Source of the DNA: Onchidella celtica
Lineage: Eukaryota > Mollusca > Gastropoda > Systellommatophora > Onchidiidae
Reading direction: 5' to 3'
DNA: 64,000 nt
NCBI GenBank assembly: GCA_963931925.1
Contig: OZ007570.1
Span: 37,424,620-37,488,619, forward strand
The notes beneath the pieces are model-generated. The model made no database searches. It was not told where the DNA came from and saw only the letters and a list, made by a program, of their open reading frames with translations. Below, one piece after another: positions 62,801 through 64,000 of this stretch; position 1 is the first letter of the stretch; every line of letters starts with the position of its first letter. A program made the translations under genes and the position numbers.

Positions 62801-63286
62801 CGATGTGACATTAATTTGTCAAGCAACTGTTTCACAGTTCCGATTTATTCCAACTCCTTGTCATAATACTTAAGCCGCAAACGGTTAACGTCGAATTTCT
62901 CAGTTGCGCAAAACGCGATGTAGGAACAAACATGCACTAAGGTAGCGAATAGTCGCTGTTCTAATGTTCGAACTCGGGGTTATCCTTTGCAACAACCACC
63001 AAGTGATTCTTTTGTTAACCTTCTGGTAGATTTCTTTGTCCAAAAACGTACGATACGAAACGTGTCACACTGATACAAAACAGTTATGTGAATACAAAAA
63101 TATTAACATTTATCAAGAAAAAATCTTCGTAAATTAAATTAAAATAGTGTATCAAATACAGAATCTTGGCATCAAGGACTATTTACAAACGTGGGACACT
63201 GGTCATGAGAGGGTGACGGTTAAATTTTGAAATTAAATACTTCATACATGAATTTACCTGAACGACTGCTTGTCATTTCGCGCCAT
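16757..63286 (-). CDS. WDCP: WDCP-like WD repeat and coiled-coil protein, 18 exons
   Basis: The joined exons, in transcript order, are 63286-63258, 53099-53074, 52645-52528, 31041-30881, 30524-30410, 30006-29934, 29285-29218, 26802-26690, 25827-25727, 24856-24734, 24484-24389, 23692-23515, 23051-22800, 20622-19850, 19022-18976, 17954-17896, 17476-17348 and 16878-16757. All introns are GT-AG, all junction phases agree, and the total is 2583 nt (860 residues plus stop). Order and sequence match human WDCP (721 residues): LYxAVHPxHG near the N-terminus, a WD-like VTVWRV strand (about 95-100), SPDGRKLVL then IYRW (about 160-178), RPKGLCSMPTFF (about 347-358), a short coiled coil (about 730-765), then the LLDNGRLQLE and SNVDGYIPMRF blocks near the C-terminus. 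The 258-residue Ser-rich exon 14 accounts for most of the extra length. In mammals WDCP self-associates and binds the SH3 domain of HCK (family knowledge); its role here is inferred. UTRs were not mapped. Confidence 0.9.
17348..17476 (-). CDS. WDCP: WDCP exon 17
   Basis: Encodes EVVEIYCEKTEGTETKRFLL and DNGRLQLEPVKHAFGLATVE. It aligns with human KRAVLLCDGKLRLSTVQQTF and the following GLSLIEML, a strong C-terminal family match. Confidence 0.88.
17896..17954 (-). CDS. WDCP: WDCP exon 16
   Basis: Encodes TVEESRCVFPVKYQDMSKP. Acceptor ATTGCAG, donor CCAG|GTACAA; phases 2 in, 1 out. Confidence 0.78.
18540..18732. mobile_element. miniature inverted-repeat element in WDCP intron 15
   Basis: Left end GGGCTTAAGGTGAAA; right end inverted GGCCTAAGGTGAAA. 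A second left end of the same family is at 30756-30795. Non-coding. Confidence 0.55.
18976..19022 (-). CDS. WDCP: WDCP exon 15, coiled coil
   Basis: Encodes KDSIEALQQRLEELAV, a heptad-like helix continuing MERQIKSQ from exon 14. It corresponds to the human coiled coil EILSRNLVEMQRCLSELTNR. Confidence 0.83.
19850..20622 (-). CDS. WDCP: WDCP exon 14, large Ser-rich exon
   Basis: 773 nt encoding residues about 485-742. It is low in hydrophobic residues and rich in Ser, Asp, Glu, Lys and Arg, with repeated SS, SP and DS dipeptides, so it is probably disordered and phosphorylatable. It ends with SSWDSMERQIKSQ, entering the coiled coil. The exon is expanded relative to human WDCP. Donor CAG|GTAGGC. 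Confidence 0.88.
20732..20996. mobile_element. miniature inverted-repeat element, copy 1
   Basis: Left end TCACTGCTCTA...ATGGCGTATGTCA and right end inverted TCACTGCGCTACGCTAATG, then TCATAAGTCATTTTTGACA. It lies in WDCP intron 13 and has an opposite-strand relative at 27262-27440. Confidence 0.6.
21548..21640. repeat. dispersed repeat shared with 27510-27600
   Basis: Both contain TGCTAGGAA, AAGATG, then GGACAGAAGGAGACC and TACCAGAAG. Same orientation; the family is unknown. Confidence 0.55.
21712..22631. mobile_element. pogo/Tigger-type element, 920 bp, TA target site
   Basis: Both ends read inward CAGTGCACTCTCCCGAT, then ACGACAT, with TA on each side (21710-21711 and 22632-22633). Inside the ends, CCGATAACGACAT motifs recur. 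A 24-bp unit (CCAATGAGATCGCTTTGTTA then TCGG) is tandemly duplicated near 22015-22060. No transposase domain remains, so it is non-autonomous. It lies in WDCP intron 13. Confidence 0.85.
22800..23051 (-). CDS. WDCP: WDCP exon 13, basic and Ser-rich linker
   Basis: Encodes a Lys/Arg/Ser-rich, probably disordered stretch starting RKHRSKQTARGESVKSRSS and ending with the proline patch RVPLPPSSEESLLG. Mammalian WDCP has a proline-rich HCK-binding site in a comparable position; whether RVPLPP serves that role is inference. Confidence 0.82.
23515..23692 (-). CDS. WDCP: WDCP exon 12
   Basis: Encodes RPKGLCSMPTFF and AALLILVGQRENEESALLSP, ending FKLSLKYIILKAG. Human WDCP has ERPKGICF, LLLLLVGKQK and a closing SLIVREIML at the same places, one of the clearest family matches. 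Confidence 0.9.
24389..24484 (-). CDS. WDCP: WDCP exon 11
   Basis: 32 codons: SSQCVVVGSNSQSQLHIYAL then LEKHLAYCGDI, with strand-like hydrophobic alternation. Acceptor CCAACAG, donor ATT|GTAAGT; phase 0 at both ends. Confidence 0.85.
24734..24856 (-). CDS. WDCP: WDCP exon 10
   Basis: 41 codons: VSADAQSSLTMIQLHDN followed by SVPLKGVLSPDILLYE. Acceptor TGGCAG, donor GAG|GTATGT; phase 0 at both ends, so it could be skipped without a frameshift. Confidence 0.84.
25727..25827 (-). CDS. WDCP: WDCP exon 9
   Basis: Encodes a His/Ser-rich linker, EINGHGHAESDGVIRPNKSA and following residues, ending NLERNTQ. The donor CAG|GTTTGC is the weakest in the gene, but its phase 0 matches exon 10. Confidence 0.72.
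26010..26155. repeat. (GA)n-rich microsatellite
   Basis: Imperfect GA/GAGAC repeats in WDCP intron 8; the apparent ORFs over it are Ser/Leu low complexity. Confidence 0.9.
26690..26802 (-). CDS. WDCP: WDCP exon 8
   Basis: Encodes GLAGQVTSVSPVLKDSVVVA and AEVPLESLCKQQDMFRMP between acceptor TTTTTTAG and donor CCAG|GTATGT. Phases 2 in and 1 out agree with exons 7 and 9. Confidence 0.82.
27262..27440. mobile_element. miniature inverted-repeat element, copy 2 (inverted, partial)
   Basis: Begins TCACTGCTCTACACTGATGG, then CATAAGTCATTTTTGACAC; this is the reverse complement of the right end of 20732-20996. It lies in WDCP intron 7. The far end is not clear. Confidence 0.55.
27510..27600. repeat. 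dispersed repeat shared with 21548-21640
   Basis: Second copy of the GGACAGAAGGAGACC repeat, about 80 percent alike by eye. Confidence 0.55.
27865..28816 (-). mobile_element. Harbinger element carrying only the N-terminal transposase exon
   Basis: The ends read inward AGGGGCTATTACACAC and AAGCCCTATTACAC and are flanked by TAA (27862-27864 and 28817-28819). One exon-like ORF (28594-28250) lies inside; the catalytic exons are absent. It is inserted in WDCP intron 7. Confidence 0.8.
28250..28594 (-). pseudogene. Harbinger transposase N-terminal fragment
   Basis: 114 codons from ATG. The product has a basic KNKQKRKRRTRTFWTKQWL stretch, then NFMRMDKTIYLHLLDLVSPL and ISPNEKLIATLRYLATGRSY, which is the standard Harbinger N-terminal block before the helix-turn-helix. 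It stops at VFK, so the DDE core was lost by deletion or was on a now absent exon. It may act only as a passenger. Confidence 0.82.
29218..29285 (-). CDS. WDCP: WDCP exon 7
   Basis: Continues the blade with IYRWVDVGASVSDFAAAAWR. Acceptor TTTCAG, donor CTGG|GTAAGT. Confidence 0.84.
29722..29822 (+). repeat. tRNA-derived SINE or tRNA pseudogene
   Basis: An A-box-like TGGCCGAATGG (about 29730-29740) and a B-box GGTTCGACCC (about 29800-29809) with a T-arm-like GGGTTCGACCCCC are present, with spacing like a class II (Ser/Leu) tRNA. The acceptor stem does not pair well and a T-run precedes it, so a working tRNA is unlikely. It lies in WDCP intron 6. Confidence 0.5.
29934..30006 (-). CDS. WDCP: WDCP exon 6, WD repeat
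   Basis: Encodes GKILCGCWSPDGRKLVLCVG, the classic C-W-S-P-D-G turn of a WD blade, and ends at TTG|GTAAGT in phase 0. Confidence 0.87.
30410..30524 (-). CDS. WDCP: WDCP exon 5
   Basis: Encodes GCLWNPCNDVLCLLSAQQCSF, aligning with human GCVWHPKCAVLTVLTAQDVSI. Acceptor CCAACAG, donor AG|GTATTT; phase 1 in, phase 2 out. Confidence 0.87.
30756..30795. repeat. fragment of the 18540-18732 element family
   Basis: GGGCTTAAGGTGAAATTTT followed by ATATCTCTTTAAA matches the left end of 18540-18732. It lies between WDCP exons 4 and 5. Confidence 0.5.
30881..31041 (-). CDS. WDCP: WDCP exon 4, WD-like strand
   Basis: Encodes VASVHWSSCMHGD and then a WD-type strand CVVHEQNVTVWRV. Acceptor TTCCCCAG and donor CAAG|GTGAGC flank it. 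Human WDCP has HGVSWAPP and HKKHVTVWQL at the same places. It is separated from exon 3 by a 21.5-kb intron. Confidence 0.88.
31331..31470. repeat. (CT)n then CA-rich microsatellite
   Basis: TCTCTC run at 31334-31360, then ACAC/CATAC-rich sequence to about 31470. Confidence 0.9.
32842..32854. repeat. G13 tract, first of a G/C-tract cluster
   Basis: First of 17 runs of at least nine G or C. The others are near 34696, 34935, 39730, 42668, 42753, 43322, 43547, 43888, 45248, 50887, 51437, 51736, 55961, 59610, 62144 and 63647. Confidence 0.9.
33567..34010. repeat. about six 77-bp tandem units
   Basis: Units share TTTTAAGAAACAGATTGCAG, CCAATGTTCC, TTTTAGTAGTCAG and GCCTGGTCAC. The middle three are nearly identical and the outer ones diverge, as expected of unequal exchange. 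It lies in WDCP intron 3. Confidence 0.85.
34290..34622 (+). mobile_element. LINE 3' end, copy 3
   Basis: GAGAGGCTAAGATCTAACAA, then CTTGATTTAAAAAAC, and the ending GGCTGTTATCGTGCTGATG...AAAACTCAAACT match copies at 8300-8755 and 11128-11475. Only the last few codons and the 3' UTR remain. Confidence 0.55.
34623..36540. other. intronic DNA, no gene recognised
   Basis: Apart from the GA microsatellite and two homopolymer tracts, nothing was recognised. Confidence 0.4.
35041..35150. repeat. (GA)n microsatellite
   Basis: Imperfect GA repeat after a short ACAC run. Confidence 0.9.
36541..36890 (+). mobile_element. L2/CR1-type LINE 3' end
   Basis: The frame ending at TAG 36727-36729 reads LKVPKMNLSTVGEKSFSF, then LGPTIWNTLPKTTREIND, then FKCHLKTHFFQTN. 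The FS..GP.IWN.LP and FK..LKTH.F pattern is the extreme C-terminus of L2/CR1-group reverse transcriptases. The 3' UTR ends with AAAGCGCCCAGAGC, TTGGGCGCTATATAAATGC and an (ATT)n tail. It is 5'-truncated, as usual for LINE copies. Confidence 0.8.
37007..37026. repeat. (TTTG)n tract
   Basis: Five GTTT tetramers. Confidence 0.85.
37565..37830. mobile_element. inverted-repeat miniature element
   Basis: The left arm begins TATGTAGTAAAGCCTCGCG and includes ACAGAAACGATACAAT; the right arm inverted begins TATGTAGCAAAGCCTTGCG and includes ACAGAAACGATGCAAT. Arms are about 75 bp. A related arm is at 42050-42112. Confidence 0.65.
39466..39610 (+). repeat. tRNA-derived SINE head
   Basis: A-box GGTCCAGTGGTTAGAGCA (about 39473-39490) and B-box GGTCTGAATCC (39516-39526) with tRNA-like spacing are followed by a non-tRNA body and an ACAACA-rich tail. 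In WDCP intron 3. Confidence 0.6.
40880..41115. mobile_element. miniature inverted-repeat element, copy A
   Basis: Left end CGTGACCGTTCCCTAAACC; right end inverted CGTCACTGTTCCCTGAGAC. Contains CTTTTCAGGAGA and GAGCACAACTGG shared with 54217-54470. Confidence 0.65.
41120..43110. other. intronic DNA, no gene recognised
   Basis: Apart from the arm at 42050-42112 and G/C tracts near 42668 and 42753, nothing was recognised. Confidence 0.4.
42050..42112. repeat. single arm related to the 37565-37830 element
   Basis: TTTTGCTGTATCGGTTCTGT and CCAGGCTTCGCTACAAAC match the right arm of 37565-37830. Confidence 0.5.
43116..43333. mobile_element. foldback miniature element with G/C ends, copy A
   Basis: Begins with G5-A-G4, then TAATCATACTAAGCCTGGAA; the right end inverted is C-run complement, then TATCATACTAAGCCCGGAA. 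A central block has ACTTCTGTCATTACTCC. Two more copies are at 54809-55030 and 55734-55973. Confidence 0.7.
43338..43490. repeat. three tandem units of about 55 bp
   Basis: CACAAGAACATGTTATTATT, then GTAAAACACGTTATTCTG, repeats three times directly after foldback copy A; the last two units are nearly identical. Confidence 0.88.
43561..44580. other. intronic DNA, no gene recognised
   Basis: Only a C13 tract and short ORFs. No repeat family recognised. Confidence 0.4.
44586..44712. repeat. (GACA)/(GATA)/(GGAT) compound microsatellite
   Basis: Runs of GACA, then GATA with ATAA variants, then GGAT. Confidence 0.92.
45795..45845 (-). repeat. LINE-type 3' tail
   Basis: On the minus strand GGCGCCTTGTAAATGACC precedes (TTA)8 or so, like the tail at 36820-36890. 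Confidence 0.45.
46400..46548. repeat. partial copy of the 58782-58978 element
   Basis: CTTTCTTTTTATTACTTGAAG, GTGACGTTTCCGTCGCCG and CGTACACATGGAAACACGG match the right half of 58782-58978, ending at a TTAA. Confidence 0.55.
47551..50871 (+). mobile_element. full-length RTE-clade LINE with 12-bp target duplication
   Basis: A single long ORF with endonuclease and reverse transcriptase is preceded by a roughly 210-bp 5' region that contains GGTTCGGGGGTTGGGCG and GGGCTAACAACCCTACC. A perfect 12-bp duplication AATGGGAATCGA flanks it (47539-47550 and 50872-50883). The 3' end is a short TAGTAGTAGT tail, typical of RTE elements, which have almost no 3' UTR. It sits in WDCP intron 3, antisense to the gene. 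Nothing in the copy looks broken, so it may be young. Confidence 0.93.
47862..50864 (+). CDS. RTE LINE ORF: AP endonuclease and reverse transcriptase
   Basis: The open frame runs 47763-50864; the first ATG in it is at 47862, giving 1000 residues. An APE-type endonuclease comes first: TRIGYWNVRTM, LGVSESRWTGSG (catalytic Glu), IVMGDLNAKVG, NQIDHLMI and SDHHLV. A Lys/Arg-rich linker follows, then the reverse transcriptase: KNSKAPGKDNL, DCNNWRGITLLSIPSKI, NFVDFEKAFDS, GVRQGCVMS, and the catalytic FADDLALL with the paired Asp residues. The C-terminus carries LLYGSECWRM and RRWRWLGHMLRK, diagnostic of the RTE family behind CFDP2-like annotations. The TAG stop falls in the (TAG)n tail. It would nick target DNA and prime cDNA there. 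No stop or shift interrupts it. Confidence 0.94.
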   Translation: MNASSESRKETASRMKEELNTAKTKTRIGYWNVRTMYESGKLAQVTSEMRRYNLHILGVSESRWTGSGRIKTSTGETVLYSGREDDQHHGGVAIILKKGLDKCLLEWKPVNSRLMRMRMKGRHTNITVIQCYAPTNENDNTDKDDFYEQLQGEMDMTPRHDLIIVMGDLNAKVGKDDINYERVMGKHGTGTRNDNGERLVDFCALNNLVIGGTLFTHREIHKLTWNSPNGRDKNQIDHLMINGMWRRSLLDVKVKRGADVASDHHLVAALIKIKLNKTGIKTSKQRHLNIQKLRDASVRNAFNIQVKNRFQALRESDKNNPNERGIDSEWKRVTTVYTESSVACLGFNEKGKSKEWIQQRTWDVIEERKVMKKKLLQVKSERLKERYQHSYTELNKKVKRLVKKDKREAMEQLAADAEEAAARGEQGKLYKITKRICGKYGGRPSVPIKDKNGKLLTTEREQDTRWTEHFQELLNRPPPEDRIIIQDAAEDLDINIDPPKKEEIVAAIKSLKNSKAPGKDNLTAELFKADPDQSATILQPLFTAIWEAEAVPKSWNEGKIVKIPKKGALSDCNNWRGITLLSIPSKILAKIIVQRMSDAVDKTLRKEQAGFRKGKGCIDQIFTLRNIIEQCSEWQRQLYVNFVDFEKAFDSIHRESIWRILRHYGIPSKLVELIKSFYKNFSCSVGNSDASFEVKTGVRQGCVMSTILFNLVIDWIMRKTTEDAPRGIRWTLFDNLEDLDFADDLALLSHSHQHMQDKTQRLHNFGCKVGLRISQKKTEIMTLNVDTPAPVQVDDKNLTTTDKFKYLGSIIRPEGGTKEDIQSRLGNARAVFQSMSNIWKSTQYGINTKIRLYQSCVLSTLLYGSECWRMTEGDLAKLSSFHTTCLRRILRIFWPNKISNQELLRRCKQEEIANIITKRRWRWLGHMLRKEANSITKTALQWTPEGRRKRGRPKATWRRTIEAEMKSFNHSWGTLAKMAQDRQGWRSFVAALSTSGCNRK
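50901..51075. repeat. (GA)n microsatellite
   Basis: Long imperfect GA tract following a G14 run and the RTE target duplication. ORFs over it are low complexity. Confidence 0.92.
51080..52270. other. intronic DNA, no gene recognised
   Basis: Homopolymers at 51437 and 51736 apart, nothing recognised. Confidence 0.4.
52279..52483. mobile_element. 205-bp piggyBac-like miniature element
   Basis: TTAA flanks both sides (52275-52278 and 52484-52487). Ends CCCTTTAACTAC and inverted CCCTTTCAATAC. Non-coding, about 40 bp downstream of WDCP exon 3. Confidence 0.6.
52528..52645 (-). CDS. WDCP: WDCP exon 3
   Basis: Encodes the first conserved block, AVHPQHGVIWTDGKG followed by IYLAPIVVEQ, between acceptor TTCCACAG and donor GA|GTGAGT. 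This matches human AVHPVHGLAWTDG closely and was the anchor for naming the gene. Confidence 0.85.
52786..52884 (+). repeat. 100-bp repeat, copy 1
   Basis: GCACAACTGAGAAAT, CCACGTTAAACGTTTGC and ATAAATCGGAACTGTGAAAC recur inverted at 62823-62923, about 80 percent alike. In WDCP intron 2. Confidence 0.7.
53074..53099 (-). CDS. WDCP: WDCP exon 2 (26-bp microexon)
   Basis: A pyrimidine-rich tract ending in CTCAG precedes 26 bases that end at the donor GTAG|GTGAGA. In the phase set by exons 1 and 3 it reads GHVTILYV, giving R-GHVTILYV-AVHPQHG, which matches the human RTGLNALYQAVHP spacing to within one residue. Such a small exon is easily missed by gene finders. Confidence 0.65.
53607..53807. repeat. 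(GA)n microsatellite with (TG)n core
   Basis: GA tract interrupted by a TCTCTGTGTGTGTGTG segment near 53727-53748; the final perfect GA run is about 55 bp. Confidence 0.93.
54217..54470. mobile_element. miniature inverted-repeat element, copy B
   Basis: Same family and orientation as 40880-41115: CTACTTTTCAGGAGAGGCA, then AGCACAACTGGTGTAGTTG, and CAGTCTCAGGGAA at the right end. Confidence 0.65.
54809..55030. mobile_element. foldback miniature element with G/C ends, copy B
   Basis: Same family: GGGGGGTCATACTAAACCG, CACAGCCAGTTGCTG, then AAGTGCACATC-type and TGCCGTTCCGGGCTTA blocks. Confidence 0.7.
55120..55352. repeat. two tandem units of about 140 bp
   Basis: CCTTCCCATATCGAC, then ATTATTTCAAAC, TAATCCACAGGAA and ACATTATAAA occur at 55120-55207 and again at 55260-55352. 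Confidence 0.8.
55734..55973. mobile_element. foldback miniature element with G/C ends, copy C
   Basis: Same family: GGGGCGGGG end, CCTGGAACGTCACAGCCAG, GTGTGCACTTCTTGTCCG, TGCCGTTCCGGGGTCA, C10 end. Confidence 0.7.
55974..58777. other. intronic DNA, no gene recognised
   Basis: WDCP intron 1. The 99-codon plus-strand ORF at 57458-57757 shows no known domain and no splice context; nothing else was recognised. Confidence 0.4.
58782..58978. mobile_element. 197-bp miniature element with about 40-bp inverted ends and TTAA site
   Basis: Ends read inward CTGGGTTTTCAT...ACGGCAACGGAAACGTCAA and CTGGGATTTCAT...ACGGCAACGGAAACGTCAA, flanked by TTAA (58778-58781, 58979-58982). A partial copy lies at 46400-46548. 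Confidence 0.75.
58983..62822. other. intronic DNA, no gene recognised
   Basis: WDCP intron 1, with a (TA)n run at 59153-59171 and homopolymers near 59610 and 62144. A GC-richer block at 61409-61663 has an 84-codon minus-strand ORF without a recognised domain and may be an unclassified dispersed repeat. Confidence 0.4.
62823..62923 (-). repeat. 100-bp repeat, copy 2, inverted
   Basis: Reverse complement reads GCGCAACTGAGAAAT, CGACGTTAACCGTTTGC and ATAAATCGGAACTGTGAAAC. In WDCP intron 1, about 340 bp from exon 1. Confidence 0.7.
63258..63286 (-). CDS. WDCP: WDCP exon 1 (start codon)
   Basis: The exon encodes MARNDKQSF plus two bases of codon 10 and ends at the donor CAG|GTAAAT. The frame is closed by a TGA directly before the ATG (CTT TGA ATG), which fixes this start. 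A second ATG in another frame 11 bases downstream would leave phase 1, which exon 2 cannot accept. Joined to exon 2, the Arg falls where human WDCP has its conserved LLR Arg. Support is splice phase plus weak similarity. Confidence 0.62.
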
Positions 63287-63374
63287 TCAAAGCATCCGTC
63301 TCTGGTGACAGCGCAGCTTTAAGATTATGGCTTATTAGAAGCACGAAAAGTGGAAGATCTTCATTCTCCCTGAC

Positions 63375-63490
63375 AGCAATTTATATAATTATATCAAGTA
63401 TCTGATGTCTACCGGTTAGGTTACCGAAACTGAGATGTAGATCGCCATGCCATCACTAAAATTGACATGTCGACCGTCATGTGATGACCC
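63375..63490 (-). promoter_or_regulatory. possible WDCP promoter motifs
   Basis: About 100 bp upstream of the exon 1 ATG the minus strand has a TATA-like TATAATTATATAAAT (63398-63382). About 190 bp upstream lies the palindrome TCATGTGA (63478-63485), an E-box/M-box type site, followed by a GGCGG-type motif. The region is not CpG-rich. These are motif matches only. Confidence 0.3.
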
Positions 63491-63596
63491 ACCGCCATAA
63501 GTAACGAACGTACATTACGTATCTCTGGATAATACATTTCAGAAAATTTCTGACAAGAAACTAGGTTTTCTGTATCTTCCAAACAGCGAAATTAGT

Positions 63597-63700
63597 TTGA
63601 GAGAGAATGAGAAAGAGAAAGAGAGAGAGAGAGAGAGAAAAAGAGAGGGGGGGGGGGGAGGGAGAGACAGAGAGAGAGAGAGACAAAGACAGAGAGAGCG
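63597..63700. repeat. (GA)n microsatellite with G12
   Basis: GA tract broken by a G12 run at 63647-63658, about 310-415 bp upstream of the WDCP start codon. Confidence 0.92.
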
Positions 63701-64000
63701 ATGTCCTTTCCTTCTCCACAATGACAAGGATACAAATAAAGCCGTGACGAATCTCCAAACTTATGTACAACTACCGAGGCACCAACAGAACCTTTGTTTT
63801 ATCTCTTTTGAGTCATTTCAGATCTATGGACATGCAGTTTTCGTTTTCACAATAGCTGTGGCCATTTCGCATTTCCCGGGCTTTGCCGATCGTACAGGGG
63901 CCTATTTATGGCCAGTATCGAGGTGACGAGCCGTAACCCCTCCCCCCTTTCCCAACCTTTCCAAACATCCAAATTTCTCAGACAGCAAACACCGCCACCA

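Noticed and set aside
63241-63274. Alternative WDCP start MTSSRS using the second ATG in exon 1
   Set aside because: It leaves phase 1 at the donor, which cannot join exon 2 in the frame needed for AVHPQHG. The upstream ATG (63286) gives the right phase.

Overview
The window looks like nuclear DNA of a marine lophotrochozoan animal, most likely a mollusc and perhaps a gastropod. It is AT-rich, has GT-AG introns, and is packed with short inverted-repeat elements, GA microsatellites, RTE-type LINEs and Harbinger/hAT/pogo DNA transposons. The species is an inference; nothing in the sequence names it.

One host gene fills about three quarters of the window. Eighteen minus-strand exons from 63286 down to 16757 join in frame to a predicted 860-residue protein. 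It aligns from first to last exon with vertebrate WDCP (WD repeat and coiled-coil-containing protein, C2orf44). The 5' half of the gene is very stretched: exon 1 (29 bp) and exon 2 (26 bp) are about 10 kb apart, and intron 3 is 21.5 kb. Exons 4 to 18 are compact (31041 to 16757).

The left 16.7 kb, downstream of WDCP, is a transposon graveyard. It holds the right part of a Harbinger element (to 2860) with a transposase exon nested antisense inside the intron of its MADF gene. It also holds a hAT element (about 4560-7405), a 125-bp tandem array, LINE 3' ends, two short elements with perfect 6-bp target duplications, and a pogo-like miniature element. The last of these abuts a perfect 94-bp repeat.

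The WDCP introns carry more insertions. These include a pogo-type element (21712-22631), a Harbinger with only the N-terminal transposase exon (27865-28816), and an apparently intact RTE LINE (47551-50871) with a perfect 12-bp target-site duplication. There are also piggyBac-like and foldback miniature elements, including a three-copy foldback family ending in G/C tracts. Homopolymer G or C tracts of 9-16 bases occur 17 times between 32.8 and 63.7 kb, and I found none in the first 32 kb.

I saw no retrovirus, LTR element with genes, Polinton, CRISPR array or rRNA gene.
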